A stretch of DNA of 64,000 nucleotides from Sediminibacterium roseum (lineage in GTDB: Bacteria > Bacteroidota > Bacteroidia > Chitinophagales > Chitinophagaceae): contig NZ_JAACJS010000015.1 of assembly GCF_009939005.1 (NCBI RefSeq), positions 188,325 to 252,324 of the forward strand, written 5' to 3'. Positions 53,293-63,648 of the stretch are shown here, one piece after another. The position numbers and the translations under genes are program-made. The notes beneath the pieces were generated by a model. That model was not told where the DNA came from. It saw only the letters and a program-made list of their open reading frames with translations, and ran no database searches. Each line of letters starts with the position of its first letter. Positions within the stretch are counted from its first letter, which is position 1.

Positions 53293-54528
53293 ATGGAAAA
53301 AAACAACCCATTCGCATCGATAGGGATCCCGGAATTCAGAAACCTGCTGGTGGGGCGTTTTCTGTTCATCACAGGTTTGCGCATGATGAGTACCTTGCTC
53401 AACTGGTGGATCTTTCATCTTACTTCAAAAGCGTACGCGATCGGCATCATCGGGTTGTCTGAATTTTTACCGGCCTTTATTTTCGCCCTGTATGCCGGCC
53501 ATGTGATCGATATCAGTGAAAAAAGAAAAATATTGTTGAGGGGCGTGGCCCTGTATTTGACAACAGCGCTTGTTTTCCTTGTGTTGTCAACCTCGTTCAC
53601 CGCGGAAAGGTTAACCTCGCACTGGATCGCTGTCTGCATTTACATCACCGTATTTTTCACCGGCGTGATCCGTGCGTTTACGGGTCCGACCTTCAATGTA
53701 ATGCTTGCCAGCATCGTTCCCAAACCCATTCTGCAGAATGCCACTACCTGGAACCAGGGCACATGGCTCTCAGCTTCTGTTACGGGCCATGCGGCAGGCG
53801 GGTTCCTGATTGCCTATGCCGGTATCACCAACACATTGGTATGCATCTGCCTGCTGATCCTTTCTTCGTTTTTTGTGATGTACCAGCTTAAGAAAAAGCC
53901 GGCGCTGAATGTGAAAGGTGAAAAGAAAACATGGGACAGTGTAATAGAGGGTCTCCAGTTTGTCTTCAAAACCAAGGAGCTGCTTGGCGCGCTTTCGCTC
54001 GATCTTTTTGCGGTGTTGTTCGGCGGTGCGGTGGCGATGATCCCCGTATACACGGCGCTGATCCTGAAAGTGAGCCCGGTGGCGTATGGCTGGCTCAATG
54101 CAGCATCCGATATAGGTTCTGTATGCATCGTGATATTGATGACCCTGTTCCCGCTCCAGCGAAAGCAGGGCATGAAATTATTGTATGCGGTGGGCGGCTT
54201 CGGATTGTGCATCATTATTTTTGCCGTTTCGCGCAATTTCTGGTTGTCCTTCGCCGCGCTGATGATCAGTGGAATGCTGGATGGGATCAGCGTGGTGATC
54301 CGCGGTACCATTATGCAGCTGAAAACGCCCGACCACATGCGCGGGAGGGTTTCGAGCGTTAATTCCATGTTCATCAATTCCAGCAATGAGCTGGGGCAGT
54401 TTGAAAGCGGCATCTCTGCGCAATTGCTCGGCAATGTTCCTTCCGTGATCTTTGGCGGTTGCATGACCCTGCTGGTGGTGGTAACCACCTGGTTCAAGGC
54501 GCCTAGCCTGCGGAAGATGGAGTATTAG
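53293..54528 (+). CDS. MFS transporter (MFS_3/enterobactin-exporter-like)
   Basis: 411 aa, about 12 transmembrane helices. N-terminal PEFRNLLVGRFLFITGLRMM and FHLTSKAYAIGIIGLSEFLP, central loop about residues 195-220, and a C-terminal domain with DHMRGRVSSVNSMFINSSNE, typical of MFS_3 exporters. Substrate unknown. Gap of 73 bp after the kinase gene. Confidence 0.88.
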   Translation: MEKNNPFASIGIPEFRNLLVGRFLFITGLRMMSTLLNWWIFHLTSKAYAIGIIGLSEFLPAFIFALYAGHVIDISEKRKILLRGVALYLTTALVFLVLSTSFTAERLTSHWIAVCIYITVFFTGVIRAFTGPTFNVMLASIVPKPILQNATTWNQGTWLSASVTGHAAGGFLIAYAGITNTLVCICLLILSSFFVMYQLKKKPALNVKGEKKTWDSVIEGLQFVFKTKELLGALSLDLFAVLFGGAVAMIPVYTALILKVSPVAYGWLNAASDIGSVCIVILMTLFPLQRKQGMKLLYAVGGFGLCIIIFAVSRNFWLSFAALMISGMLDGISVVIRGTIMQLKTPDHMRGRVSSVNSMFINSSNELGQFESGISAQLLGNVPSVIFGGCMTLLVVVTTWFKAPSLRKMEY

Positions 54529-54619
54529 GTTGGTGCAGGATTTTTTATGAGATGTTTGCACAACACGCAGTTTTCGGTCGTAACTTGCTTGTCCCGTTTT
54601 ATCCTAAAACCACACAACT

Positions 54620-55507
54620 ATGCAACGTCGTTCGTTCCTGCGCACAACCGGTTTAACGGCCGGGTTGATGGCGCTTTCATCCAAAGAAATTTTTGCAACG
54701 CTTTTACAGCAGCCAGCCTACAAGATCAAGATGCTCCGTGGCGATGTGGGCATTTTTTCAGAGAAAGGCGGTACCATTGGTTTTTACCAATCGCCCGACG
54801 GTTACGTAGTGATCGATTCACAATTCGCAGATTCGGCGCAGCATGCGATCAGTGAACTGAAAAAGCTGAAAGACCAACCCTTTAAGTTCCTCATCAACAC
54901 GCACCACCATGGCGATCATACGGGGGGAAACATCGCGTTCAAGGGACTGGCCGAGCATGTGGTTGGGCACGAGAACTGCCTTGCCAATTACAAACGTGTA
55001 ACGGAAAAAACGGCCGACAGGCAATTGTACCAGGACATGACCTTTGGCGATACCTGGAAGCAAAAGATCGGCAACGAAAGCATCCGCACGTATTATTTTG
55101 GGGCCGCGCATACCAATGGCGATGCGATCATCCATTTTGAAAAATCAAACATCGCGCATATGGGCGACCTGGTATTCAACCAGCTTCCGCCTTATATAGA
55201 CAGAAGCGCGGGCGCAAGCATAAAGAACTGGATCCAGGTTTTACAGAAAACGCGTCAAACATTCAACAACGATACACTGTTCATTTTTGGCCATGCGGGA
55301 AACCCCGACAATGTAACCGGCGGCAAGGCGGAGATCGCAGCATTCGAGGATTATCTTACGAAACTGCTCGCGTTCACGAGTGAGCAGATCAAGGCGGGTA
55401 AGACCAGGGAAGAGATCATCAAGATCAAGGACATACCGGGCATCAGCTGGCCAAACAGCGGCGCGGAAAGGGTATTTACTGCGGCATACGACGAGCTTAC
55501 TTCGTAA
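54620..55507 (+). CDS. MBL-fold metallo-hydrolase with Tat-like signal
   Basis: 295 aa. The N-terminus has a twin-arginine motif (MQRRSFLRTTGLTAGLMALS), so it is probably exported folded. Metal motif HxHxDH at H95-H97-D99-H100 (NTHHHGDHTGGN), further ligands H182-like in AAHTNGDAIIHF and a late FGHAGNPDN histidine. Substrate unknown. Its leader shares a 17-base sequence, AAAACCACACAACTATG, with the alcohol dehydrogenase at the right edge. Its end overlaps the convergent YkgJ gene by 11 bp. Confidence 0.88.
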   Translation: MQRRSFLRTTGLTAGLMALSSKEIFATLLQQPAYKIKMLRGDVGIFSEKGGTIGFYQSPDGYVVIDSQFADSAQHAISELKKLKDQPFKFLINTHHHGDHTGGNIAFKGLAEHVVGHENCLANYKRVTEKTADRQLYQDMTFGDTWKQKIGNESIRTYYFGAAHTNGDAIIHFEKSNIAHMGDLVFNQLPPYIDRSAGASIKNWIQVLQKTRQTFNNDTLFIFGHAGNPDNVTGGKAEIAAFEDYLTKLLAFTSEQIKAGKTREEIIKIKDIPGISWPNSGAERVFTAAYDELTS

Positions 55508-55979
55508 CGCGCAGGTTTTCCAGTACATAGAAAACAATCGGGCAGAACGTTGAATTCTTCAGCGTGATCGCGGGCCGTTTGATGATCACATCTTCATCTG
55601 TATAAGGGAAGCGGTGACAGTCAGACGGCCTTGCTTCGTATATACTGCAGAAATTATCCGCACCAAGAAAAGGGCAGGGTTTTGAGCGCACAACATAATC
55701 GCCCTCGGTATCAAGGGTTAGATAGGTTTCGATGAACGTGCCCTCCTTCATCCCTAAAAACTTGCTGATGCGCTTGATATCGGGTGTTTTGAAACGGGGC
55801 GAATAGTTCTTGCAGCAATTGGCGCACTGGAGGCAGTCGATCTTTTCAAAAGCCTCTTCGTGCAGGGAGGGCAATTGTTTGAGCACCTTGTTCTTATCGG
55901 CCCGCTGTAGGAACTGTTTGTAAAGCTTCTGGTGCTCAGCGCTTCTTTTCTCCCAATGATCTAAATTCACTTCGCTCAT
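55497..55979 (-). CDS. YkgJ family cysteine cluster protein
   Basis: 160 aa from the ATG at 55979 (MSEVNLDHWEKRS), with an in-frame ATG six codons upstream as alternative. The cysteine cluster CLQCANCCKNY, SKPCPFL, NFCSIYEARPSDCHRFPYTD matches the YkgJ/CxxCxxCC zinc- or iron-chelating family. Function unknown. Confidence 0.88.
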   Translation of the reverse strand: MSEVNLDHWEKRSAEHQKLYKQFLQRADKNKVLKQLPSLHEEAFEKIDCLQCANCCKNYSPRFKTPDIKRISKFLGMKEGTFIETYLTLDTEGDYVVRSKPCPFLGADNFCSIYEARPSDCHRFPYTDEDVIIKRPAITLKNSTFCPIVFYVLENLRVTK

Positions 55980-56124
55980 ACGATACTTAACATTCAATTG
56001 ATGGGTTATGTGCGGGCAAACGCGTTATTTTGTGCGGGCAAGGTAAGAAGAATAGAATTAGGAGCCCGGCATATATCATCCCGGCCCGGTTCTGGCTTCA
56101 AACGCCTCGTTCTCCACACCTACT

Positions 56125-57102
56125 ATGGACGCGATCAAAGAGCAATGGCTTATCCTACTGTCCACACCCGTGTACATCATCATCATCGGGCTGGAACTGC
56201 TGTTGACGCACCTGCAGCATCGAAAAAGCTATACGCTGAAAGATACTGCGGCCAATGTGTACCTTATGCTGCTGAACTCCGGGCTTGATCTTGCCTTCAG
56301 GGTGGTTTACCTGGCGGTACTGCAGTATTTTTATGAAAGAAGATGGATAGGCATAGAATCTGTGGCGCTGTATTGGGTGTTGCTGGTGTTGCTGGAAGAC
56401 ATGGTCTATTACTGGCTGCATCGTTTCGATCACCACATCCGGCTTTTCTGGGCCGTTCATGTTACGCACCACAGCAGCACCTACATGAACTTTACGGTAG
56501 GGTTCAGGTCTTCTGTGTTCCAGCCCCTGTACCGTTTCATTTATTTTATCCCGCTTGCGTTGCTAGGCTTCAGACCCGTAGACATCGTGTTTGTTTATTC
56601 TGCTACGCAGATCTGGGGCATTTTTGTACATACCGAACTGATCCACAAAATGGGATGGCTTGAGTACATCCTGGTAACACCCTCCCACCACCGCGTGCAC
56701 CACGGTTCGAACCCGAAGTACCTCGACCGCAACATGGGCATGTTCCTGATTATCTGGGACAAGCTTTTCGGCACTTTCCAGCCCGAGTTGCCGGCAGAAA
56801 AATACCAGCCCATCGCCTACGGCCTCACCAAGAACATAAATGCACCCAACGCCGTGTCTATCATCTTTCATGAATGGAAACAGATCTGGCAAGACACCAC
56901 GCAAAAAGGCATCACCCTGAAATCACGCCTGCGTTACCTGCTTGGTCAACCCGGCTGGAGCCATGATGGAAGCAGGATGACAAGCGGGGAAATGAGGGAA
57001 GAAGAAGCGGTTGTACTGAACCCGGAGCCGGGAACCGCCGGCCAGGTGCCAGGGGTGGTTGACGAAGGCGCGAATTTCCTGGATTACAAGACCGCGTTGT
57101 AG
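56125..57102 (+). CDS. Sterol desaturase/fatty acid hydroxylase superfamily protein
   Basis: 325 aa, four or five transmembrane helices. Di-iron histidine motifs: HRFDHH, HVTHHSS and HHRVHHGSNPKY, in the normal order and spacing, so it is expected to be active on a lipid. The C-terminal extension of about 60 residues (after about 265) is low complexity and not part of the domain. Confidence 0.9.
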   Translation: MDAIKEQWLILLSTPVYIIIIGLELLLTHLQHRKSYTLKDTAANVYLMLLNSGLDLAFRVVYLAVLQYFYERRWIGIESVALYWVLLVLLEDMVYYWLHRFDHHIRLFWAVHVTHHSSTYMNFTVGFRSSVFQPLYRFIYFIPLALLGFRPVDIVFVYSATQIWGIFVHTELIHKMGWLEYILVTPSHHRVHHGSNPKYLDRNMGMFLIIWDKLFGTFQPELPAEKYQPIAYGLTKNINAPNAVSIIFHEWKQIWQDTTQKGITLKSRLRYLLGQPGWSHDGSRMTSGEMREEEAVVLNPEPGTAGQVPGVVDEGANFLDYKTAL

Positions 57103-57176
57103 GGATACCGCAGCAAACGCCTGGCAGCGGTTTGGCAATAGCCACTCCACACGCTATCCCCAGCCACAACAAAACC

Positions 57177-57207
57177 TTTATTATCCTGTTATATCAGCTT
57201 ACCTTTG
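57177..57207 (+). promoter_or_regulatory. Bacteroidota-type promoter of gcvP
   Basis: TTTA (57177-57180), a 19-nt spacer and a perfect TACCTTTG (57200-57207) give a near-consensus promoter with a leader of about 71 nt. No glycine-riboswitch-like structure is visible in this leader. Confidence 0.6.
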
Positions 57208-57281
57208 CGGCGATTTATTGATTTTGCGGCTTCGGGGGCGTCCTTCAGAGCGGTAAATAACCTCAAACCCTACACTTGAAT

Positions 57282-60155
57282 ATGAATCTATTTGAACAGC
57301 AATCCACAGAATTCCAGGGCAGGCACATCGGCCCGAACGAGGCAGATACCCAAGCAATGCTGCCGACCATCGGTGTAGCATCGCTGGACGAACTGATCAG
57401 CAAAACCGTTCCGGCATCGATCCGTATCAAAAATGAACTGAATGTTCCGGCTGCAGTCAGCGAGTTCGAATACCTCGCGGAGCTGAAAAAAGTGGCGGCT
57501 AAGAATAAAGTATATAAAAATTTCATCGGGCAGGGTTATTACGGAACGATCACCCCAAGCGTAATCCTCCGGAATATCTTCGAAAACCCGGGATGGTACA
57601 CGCAATACACGCCGTACCAGGCGGAGATCTCCCAGGGGCGCCTCGAGAGCCTGTTGAATTTCCAGACGATGGTTACCGACCTGACCGGCCTGCCGATCGC
57701 CAATGCATCCTTGCTCGATGAAGCCACGTCGGCCGCAGAGGCAATGGCAATGATCTTTCACCACATCAATAAAACCGATGTGATCAGCAAACCGAAACTG
57801 TTTGTAGACAACCATGTTTTCCCGCAAACAAAAGATGTGCTCCTCACCCGTGCAGAACCCATCGGGGTTCAGCTGGTGTATGGCGACTACAAAACGGCAG
57901 AACTGGATGAAACTTATTTTGGCGCGATCGTGCAGTACCCGAACGACAATGGTTCTGTAGAAGACCACCGCGCATTCATCAACAAAGTGCACGCGGTGGA
58001 TGGATTGGTGATCATGGCCACAGACCTGCTCGCGTTAACCTTACTCACCTCACCCGGCGAACTGGGTGCAGACGTTGCCGTTGGTTCTGCCCAACGTTTT
58101 GGCGTGCCGATGGGTTTTGGCGGGCCGCATGCAGCATTTTTTGCAACCAAAGACGATTTCAAACGCGGCATGCCCGGGCGGCTGATCGGCGTGAGCATTG
58201 ATGCACAGGGCAACCGGGCCCTGCGTATGGCCTTGCAGACAAGGGAGCAGCACATCAAACGCGAAAAAGCAACTTCTAATATTTGTACGGCGCAGGCGCT
58301 GCTCGCCAATATGGCGGCGATGTATGCCGTGTACCATGGCCCGCAGGGATTGAAGAACATCGCAACACGCATACATGTACTGGCGCAGGCGGTTGCAGAG
58401 AGCCTTGCAAAACTCGGTATCACCCAAAGCAATGGGGCTTACTTCGATACCTTGAAAATAAAAGATGTAGACGCTGCCGCACTGAAAACCATGGCGGAGA
58501 AATACCATTCCAACTTCCGTTATTTTGAAGATGGAACGGTGGGTATTACAATAGACGAAACCACTTCGGTAGAAGATGCAAATACCATCATCCGCATTTT
58601 TGAGGCGCTGACAGAAAAGAATGCCGGCCACCAACTGGAAGCAGGCAAGCTGGAGCCTACAGCGACAACCATTCCGGGTGCGCTGAAGAGAACGTCGGCG
58701 TTCCTGACACATCCTGTTTTCAACACGCACCACAGCGAGAGCCAGATGATGCGCTACCTGAAACAGCTGGAGAACAAGGACCTTTCGTTGAACACAAGCA
58801 TGATCAGCCTCGGAAGCTGCACCATGAAACTCAACGCAGCCAGTGAAATGATACCGGTGAGCTGGCCCGAATTTGGCGGCATCCACCCGTTTGTTCCGGC
58901 CAACCAGACAGAAGGATACCAACACATCATAGATGAACTGAACCGTTTTCTCTGCGAGATCACCGGCTTTACCGCCTGCAGCCTGCAACCGAACAGCGGT
59001 GCACAGGGCGAATATGCAGGATTGCTCACGATCCGCGATTACCATGCCGCAAGAAAAGAAGAACGCCGGAACGTAGTGCTGATCCCGATCAGCGCACACG
59101 GAACAAACCCCGCGAGTGCCGTAATGGTGGGCTTCAAAGTAGTGATCGTTAAATGCGATGAAGCAGGCAACATCGATGTGGCCGATCTCAAAGCCAAAGC
59201 GGAACAATACAAAGACACTTTAGGCGCCCTGATGGTTACTTACCCATCTACGCATGGTGTGTTTGAAGAAACCATCAAAGACATTTGCAGGATCATCCAC
59301 GACAATGGCGGATTGGTTTACATGGATGGCGCCAACATGAACGCCCAGGTGGGATTGACCAACCCGGGAATGATCGGCGCGGATGTTTGTCACCTCAACC
59401 TCCACAAAACCTTTTCCATTCCACACGGAGGCGGCGGACCCGGCATGGGGCCGATCTGTGTGAACGATAAACTTGCTCCCTACCTGCCGGGCCATGTTTC
59501 ACTTGCAGGCAAGGGGGCGGTAAGCGCCGCACCGTATGGTTCTGCAAGCATTTTGCTGATCAGTTACGGGTACATTAAAATGCTGGGCGCCACCGGTATC
59601 AGGCAGGCAACCGAATTTGCAATCATGAATGCGAATTACATGAAAGCAAGACTGGAGAAATATTATAAGATCCTCTACACAGGAAGCAACGGCACCTGTG
59701 CGCACGAATTTATCGTGGACCTGCGCCCGTTCAAACAAAGCGTGGGTATTGAAGCGGAAGATGTGGCAAAACGATTGATCGATTACGGTTTCCACGCGCC
59801 AACCATGAGCTTCCCTGTTCCGGGAACGATCATGATCGAGCCCACCGAAAGCGAAGACAAACCCGAGCTCGACCGCTTCTGTGACGCTTTGATTTCCATT
59901 TACGAAGAGATCAAGGCCATTGAGAACGGCAAATCGGACAAGACCGACAACCCGCTGAAAAATGCACCGCATACACAGGCCGTTGTCTGCGCAGACGATT
60001 GGAAACATGCCTACACCCGCCAGGAAGCGGCGTTCCCGTTGTATTATGTAACGCTGAATAAATTCTGGCCGAGCGTGGCAAGGGTTAACAACACGCATGG
60101 CGACAGGAACCTGATCTGTACCTGCGAGCCTACTTCTTCGTATGCCGAGAATTAG
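57282..60155 (+). CDS. gcvP: Glycine dehydrogenase (P protein), GcvP
   Basis: 957 aa from the ATG at 57282 (a TTG two codons earlier is in frame). PLP-dependent decarboxylation of glycine in the glycine cleavage system. The single-chain form joins both halves: N-terminal half about 1-440 and C-terminal half about 450-957 with Schiff-base K709 in [26 protein letters not shown] and [11 protein letters not shown] are further signatures. The gcvT and gcvH genes are not in this window. Confidence 0.96.
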   Translation: MNLFEQQSTEFQGRHIGPNEADTQAMLPTIGVASLDELISKTVPASIRIKNELNVPAAVSEFEYLAELKKVAAKNKVYKNFIGQGYYGTITPSVILRNIFENPGWYTQYTPYQAEISQGRLESLLNFQTMVTDLTGLPIANASLLDEATSAAEAMAMIFHHINKTDVISKPKLFVDNHVFPQTKDVLLTRAEPIGVQLVYGDYKTAELDETYFGAIVQYPNDNGSVEDHRAFINKVHAVDGLVIMATDLLALTLLTSPGELGADVAVGSAQRFGVPMGFGGPHAAFFATKDDFKRGMPGRLIGVSIDAQGNRALRMALQTREQHIKREKATSNICTAQALLANMAAMYAVYHGPQGLKNIATRIHVLAQAVAESLAKLGITQSNGAYFDTLKIKDVDAAALKTMAEKYHSNFRYFEDGTVGITIDETTSVEDANTIIRIFEALTEKNAGHQLEAGKLEPTATTIPGALKRTSAFLTHPVFNTHHSESQMMRYLKQLENKDLSLNTSMISLGSCTMKLNAASEMIPVSWPEFGGIHPFVPANQTEGYQHIIDELNRFLCEITGFTACSLQPNSGAQGEYAGLLTIRDYHAARKEERRNVVLIPISAHGTNPASAVMVGFKVVIVKCDEAGNIDVADLKAKAEQYKDTLGALMVTYPSTHGVFEETIKDICRIIHDNGGLVYMDGANMNAQVGLTNPGMIGADVCHLNLHKTFSIPHGGGGPGMGPICVNDKLAPYLPGHVSLAGKGAVSAAPYGSASILLISYGYIKMLGATGIRQATEFAIMNANYMKARLEKYYKILYTGSNGTCAHEFIVDLRPFKQSVGIEAEDVAKRLIDYGFHAPTMSFPVPGTIMIEPTESEDKPELDRFCDALISIYEEIKAIENGKSDKTDNPLKNAPHTQAVVCADDWKHAYTRQEAAFPLYYVTLNKFWPSVARVNNTHGDRNLICTCEPTSSYAEN

Positions 60156-60184
60156 AAAGATCCTTTTATAAACAAACGCGTATT

Positions 60185-60218
60185 AAAGCTCCTGCATGGT
60201 ATGCAGGAGCTTTTTTTT
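60185..60218 (+). terminator. Rho-independent terminator of gcvP
   Basis: AAAGCTCCTGCAT/ATGCAGGAGCTTT forms a 13-bp stem with a 3-nt loop and a run of eight T. The following 210 bases to the next gene show nothing recognisable. Confidence 0.9.
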
Positions 60219-60430
60219 GACCTGTGCCCGCTGCGCGCCACTGGGCGATCCTCCCCTGCTTTGCGGCGAGAAAGTAAGTAGGAAGTTGGAGGTCTTGGGG
60301 GGAACGGCAAAAGCGACCTGCATACCAACCGGCTCCAAAATCCGGCCGGTAATACAAAACAACTTCCCTGACCTTACCTCAACATCGAAAGCGCGGGAAA
60401 GGATCGTTCAGCGAAACGCAGTTGGGAAGA

Positions 60431-60853
60431 TCATCCCGTTCTTTTAACCACAGCGCCGCCACCCTGTTTGGATTGGCCCTCCAGCAACGCAATGATCTTT
60501 TCTTTGTCGACAATGGTCGCCTCAAGTTTGGCGATCTGTTTGTTGAGCAGCTTGATCACTTCGTCTTTAGAAGTGAAATAAATATGCTGTTCCTCGTTCA
60601 GCTCCGAAACCGCATCGGGCATGCCTGATGGAGGAACGGAGAGCTGCATTTTGCCTTTGCCCGTTACCAGCCAGACAAGGCTGAGGTCGGTGTAATTGTT
60701 TTTGATCTTCTCCAGGATATCGGACCCGACGGACCCCTTCCCTTTGAGTTGTTTGCCCAAATAGCCATTGGATAAACCACAACTGTGTTCAAATTCATAC
60801 GCCGATATGGAATGGTGCGCAAGGTATTGTTGAATGCGTTCGATCAGTCTCAT
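60431..60853 (-). CDS. Small HTH transcriptional regulator with coiled-coil tail
   Basis: 140 aa. The N-terminal helix-turn-helix domain (about residues 1-70: IERIQQYLAHHSISAYEFEH, then SCGLSNGYLGKQLKGKG) resembles phage-repressor-type regulators of Bacteroidota. The C-terminus (about 95-130) is a likely coiled coil (VIKLLNKQIAKLEATIVDKE) for dimerisation. The intergenic region upstream holds palindromes that are candidate operators. Ligand and targets unknown. Confidence 0.7.
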   Translation of the reverse strand: MRLIERIQQYLAHHSISAYEFEHSCGLSNGYLGKQLKGKGSVGSDILEKIKNNYTDLSLVWLVTGKGKMQLSVPPSGMPDAVSELNEEQHIYFTSKDEVIKLLNKQIAKLEATIVDKEKIIALLEGQSKQGGGAVVKRTG

Positions 60854-60938
60854 TAGGTATAAATACGTTAGAAAATAGGTGATTATTTTTCGCCCGATTG
60901 ATAGCCTTTCCTGAATTTTGTCTCATCAATTAAGCTAT

Positions 60939-60982
60939 TACGAAATACGTTTTTTCGTATAAACCGAGCAATAAGGTTTATA
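60939..60982. promoter_or_regulatory. Two overlapping palindromes, candidate operators
   Basis: TACGAAA (60939-60945) pairs with TTTCGTA (60953-60959); TATAAACC (60958-60965) pairs with GGTTTATA (60975-60982). Both are perfect and they share two bases. AAATACGTT occurs at 60861-60869 and again at 60943-60951. Binding by the adjacent HTH protein is inferred from position. Confidence 0.45.
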
Positions 60983-61084
60983 CCTGATTTGCCTGCTTTT
61001 TTCACGGGGTTATTAATACGCACAGGCAAACGAACAGTGCAGCAATTGTATCGTAAGGCAAGTTCCCCGCTAATAAAAACCTGT

Positions 61085-61345
61085 ATGCCTTCTCAAAAGA
61101 ATGGGCCGCCGCTTCATGCGCTCAATGCGGCCGAAACAAAGGATCCGATGCTGGTGATCGATGAGTTTTTCGATTTCGCCGATCTTGATGACGTTCGCCA
61201 ACTGCTCTGGACCTGGCTGAAAGTAACGGTAACCGGCACCTACCACAAAGAGCTTTCTTCCTCCGAACGCTCGGCCATACTCAGCATGTATGAAAAACTG
61301 GAAAAACTGGTTGAGGCCGCACATGTTTTGAGAGGCCGGGCATGA
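61085..61345 (+). CDS. Small hypothetical protein
   Basis: 86 aa from the ATG at 61085 (MPSQKNGPPLHALNAAETKD); an upstream in-frame start would add 32 residues. Contains an acidic helical stretch (DEFFDFADLDDVRQLLWTWL) and KELSSSERSAILSMYEKLEK. I do not recognise it. It faces the HTH gene across the palindrome region and could be under its control. Confidence 0.6.
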   Translation: MPSQKNGPPLHALNAAETKDPMLVIDEFFDFADLDDVRQLLWTWLKVTVTGTYHKELSSSERSAILSMYEKLEKLVEAAHVLRGRA

Positions 61346-61348
61346 GCA

Positions 61349-61380
61349 TTGGTTTTAAGCCTGGAGTATCGTTATCTTTA
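61349..61380 (+). promoter_or_regulatory. Possible promoter of the dienelactone hydrolase gene
   Basis: TTG at 61349, 21 nt, then TATCTTTA (7 of 8 to the -7 consensus). Leader about 26 nt. Confidence 0.3.
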
Positions 61381-61409
61381 AGGGATCTAAAAACGCTTAA
61401 CCCAACTCC

Positions 61410-62267
61410 ATGGACCAACGCATCATTTCCCTCTACGACGAGTACACCCACAAACCGCTGAGCCGCGAAGTGTTTTTGAAACGCCTTGCATTGATCACCG
61501 GCAGCATGGCAATGGCATTGGCCATCACCCCGCTGCTCGAATCGAATTATGCCAAAGCTGCCACCATCGCGGAAGATGATGAAGACCTTGAAACCGAAAC
61601 CATCTCTTACGAAGCAAATGGCGCAACCCTATTTGCCTATACCGCCAAACCCAAAAAGAAAATGAACATGGGTGGCGTGATCGTAATACACGAAAACCGC
61701 GGCCTCACAGAACATATCAAAGACGTTACGCGCCGCGCCGCCAAAGCCGGCTACCTCGCAATGGCGCCCGACGCGTTGTCTGAAAACGGCGGCACCCCGC
61801 CCAACGAAGACGAAGCCAGGAAACAGATCGGCGAACTCGATCCAAAAAAGAACCTCGCCAATTTTTTCAAGTCGGTCGACTTCCTCCGCGCAAGAAAAGA
61901 ATGCAACCGCAAAGTTGGCGTGGTTGGTTTTTGCTGGGGCGGCGGTCTTGCCAACCAACTCGCGGTACACGTTCCCAACCTCAACGCCGCCGTTGCGTTT
62001 TATGGAGCGCAACCCAAAGCGGAAGACGTGCCAAAAATAAAAGCGCCGGTGCTGCTGCATTATGCGGGTCTCGACGAACGCATCAACGCCGGCATTCCCG
62101 CTTACGAAGAGGCCCTGAAAAAAGCGGGCGCGAAATATGAACTCATCATGTACCCCGGCGTTAACCATGCTTTCCACAACAATACCTCCGCGGCACGCTA
62201 CGACGCAAACGCAGCGCTGCACGCATGGAAAAGCACGCTGGACTTTTTCGAGGTTAACCTGAAATGA
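61410..62267 (+). CDS. Dienelactone hydrolase family protein, exported
   Basis: 285 aa. An N-terminal hydrophobic segment (LALITGSMAMALAITPLLES) near residue 26 suggests export or anchoring. Alpha/beta-hydrolase triad: C175 (GFCWGGG), D222 (GLDERINAG) and H253 (VNHAFHNNT). HENRGLTEHIKDVTRR is the usual dienelactone-hydrolase loop. Substrate unknown. Confidence 0.9.
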   Translation: MDQRIISLYDEYTHKPLSREVFLKRLALITGSMAMALAITPLLESNYAKAATIAEDDEDLETETISYEANGATLFAYTAKPKKKMNMGGVIVIHENRGLTEHIKDVTRRAAKAGYLAMAPDALSENGGTPPNEDEARKQIGELDPKKNLANFFKSVDFLRARKECNRKVGVVGFCWGGGLANQLAVHVPNLNAAVAFYGAQPKAEDVPKIKAPVLLHYAGLDERINAGIPAYEEALKKAGAKYELIMYPGVNHAFHNNTSAARYDANAALHAWKSTLDFFEVNLK

Positions 62268-62317
62268 TTTTTGAGCCGTGGGTTGCCTGTTTCCTTATTA
62301 TCTTCCAATAGAATCTT

Positions 62318-63577
62318 ATGGATCTGAAAAAAACACTGGTTCTTTTTCTTCTCAGCTGTATCGCATGTAACCTGTTTGCACAGAAATCAGATCAGTGGCT
62401 GAAAGAACTGCTGATGGACAAGGCGTCTCCCCTGCTCAAACACGTATTGAACAACCCTGATAGTTTCCAGTACCAGGTCATTTACACGGAGATCAACCGG
62501 GACAAAAAGAACAAGGCTTCCTTCAAACATCATTTTCTGAATGTTGACAGGAACCGTTACTACAACCCTGCATCCACCGTTAAACTGCCCACGGCGCTGG
62601 TTGCGCTCGAGAAACTGAATGAGATGGGGATCGATGGGGTGAACAGGTATACAACCATGATCACCGACAGCTCGTTCAACGGGCAAACGGCGGTGCGTAC
62701 CGACACTTCCTCCGGAACCGGGCTTCCTTCCATCGCCAATTACATCAAGAAAATATTTCTTGTAAGCGATAACGATGCTTACAACCGCCTGTATGAATTT
62801 GCCGGGCAGGAAAAGCTGAATACATCCCTCTGGAAAAAAGGATACAATGATGTGCGGATCGTTCGCCGGTTTGTTACCGCAACAGAGGAACAAAACCGCA
62901 ACACCAACGCGATCCGTTTTGTTTCAAATGGAAAAACGATCTACACCCAGCCTGCCGCCTACAATCCCATTGCATTTGATTACAGCAAGACAATACTCGT
63001 AGGCAAGGGCCATTTCGACCGCAACGATTCGCTCATCAATGCACCGATGGATTTTACGAAGCACAACAATCTTCCACTGGAAGACCTGCAGCAATTGTTG
63101 CAATCCGTTTTGTTCCCCGAATCTGTTCCTGCAAAAAAACGGTTCAACCTTACAAAGGACGATGAACGGTTTTTACTTCGATACATGTCTGAACTCCCTT
63201 CGGAAAGTAAAAAACCGGGGTACAGTCCTACAGAGTTTTTCGACAGCTATTGCAAATTCTTCCTCTACAAAGCCACCAAACAAAAACCGCCGCCCAATAT
63301 CCGCATCTTCAACAAGCCCGGCTGGTCGTATGGTTACCTGACCGACTCAGAATACATCGTCGATTTTGACACGAATACGGAATTCATGATCAGCGCAGTG
63401 ATCTATGTGAACAGGGATGGGATCCTGAACGATGACAAATATGAGTATAAAGAGATCGGTTACCCGTTTTTCAAAGAGGTTGGGGAGATCATCCTGCAGT
63501 ACGACCAAAACCGGAAGCGCGCACACAAACCCGATCTTTCAAAATTCAGGATAGATTACAGGGCAGACCATGAATAA
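62318..63577 (+). CDS. Class A beta-lactamase-like serine hydrolase
   Basis: 419 aa with a signal peptide (TLVLFLLSCIACNLFAQ). SxxK is S86-T-V-K89 (PASTVKLPTAL), the SDN motif is at 150-152 (LVSDNDAYNRLYEF) and the KTG box is KPG at 333-335. All catalytic elements are present, so an acyl-serine activity is expected, but it is longer than class A enzymes (about 290 aa) and its substrate is unknown. Contrast with the inactive-looking relative at 38845. Confidence 0.85.
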   Translation: MDLKKTLVLFLLSCIACNLFAQKSDQWLKELLMDKASPLLKHVLNNPDSFQYQVIYTEINRDKKNKASFKHHFLNVDRNRYYNPASTVKLPTALVALEKLNEMGIDGVNRYTTMITDSSFNGQTAVRTDTSSGTGLPSIANYIKKIFLVSDNDAYNRLYEFAGQEKLNTSLWKKGYNDVRIVRRFVTATEEQNRNTNAIRFVSNGKTIYTQPAAYNPIAFDYSKTILVGKGHFDRNDSLINAPMDFTKHNNLPLEDLQQLLQSVLFPESVPAKKRFNLTKDDERFLLRYMSELPSESKKPGYSPTEFFDSYCKFFLYKATKQKPPPNIRIFNKPGWSYGYLTDSEYIVDFDTNTEFMISAVIYVNRDGILNDDKYEYKEIGYPFFKEVGEIILQYDQNRKRAHKPDLSKFRIDYRADHE

Positions 63578-63648
63578 AATCATGCAGGCAACCGTTGCTG
63601 CGTAAACAAAATCCGGCTTAAATTGTTCCCTTTAAAAACCACACAACT

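Noticed and set aside
54560..54619. Promoter TAACTTG before the MBL-fold gene, compared with TAAATTG before 63649
   Set aside because: Neither matches TAnnTTTG fully, the spacing to TTG is 21-22 nt, and the distances to ATG differ.
57103..57281. Glycine riboswitch before gcvP
   Set aside because: The leader is short and shows no paired-aptamer layout; only a normal promoter is supported.
60219..60430. Possible small gene between gcvP terminator and the HTH gene
   Set aside because: Open frames are short, lack a start signal and look like no known protein; nothing supported.
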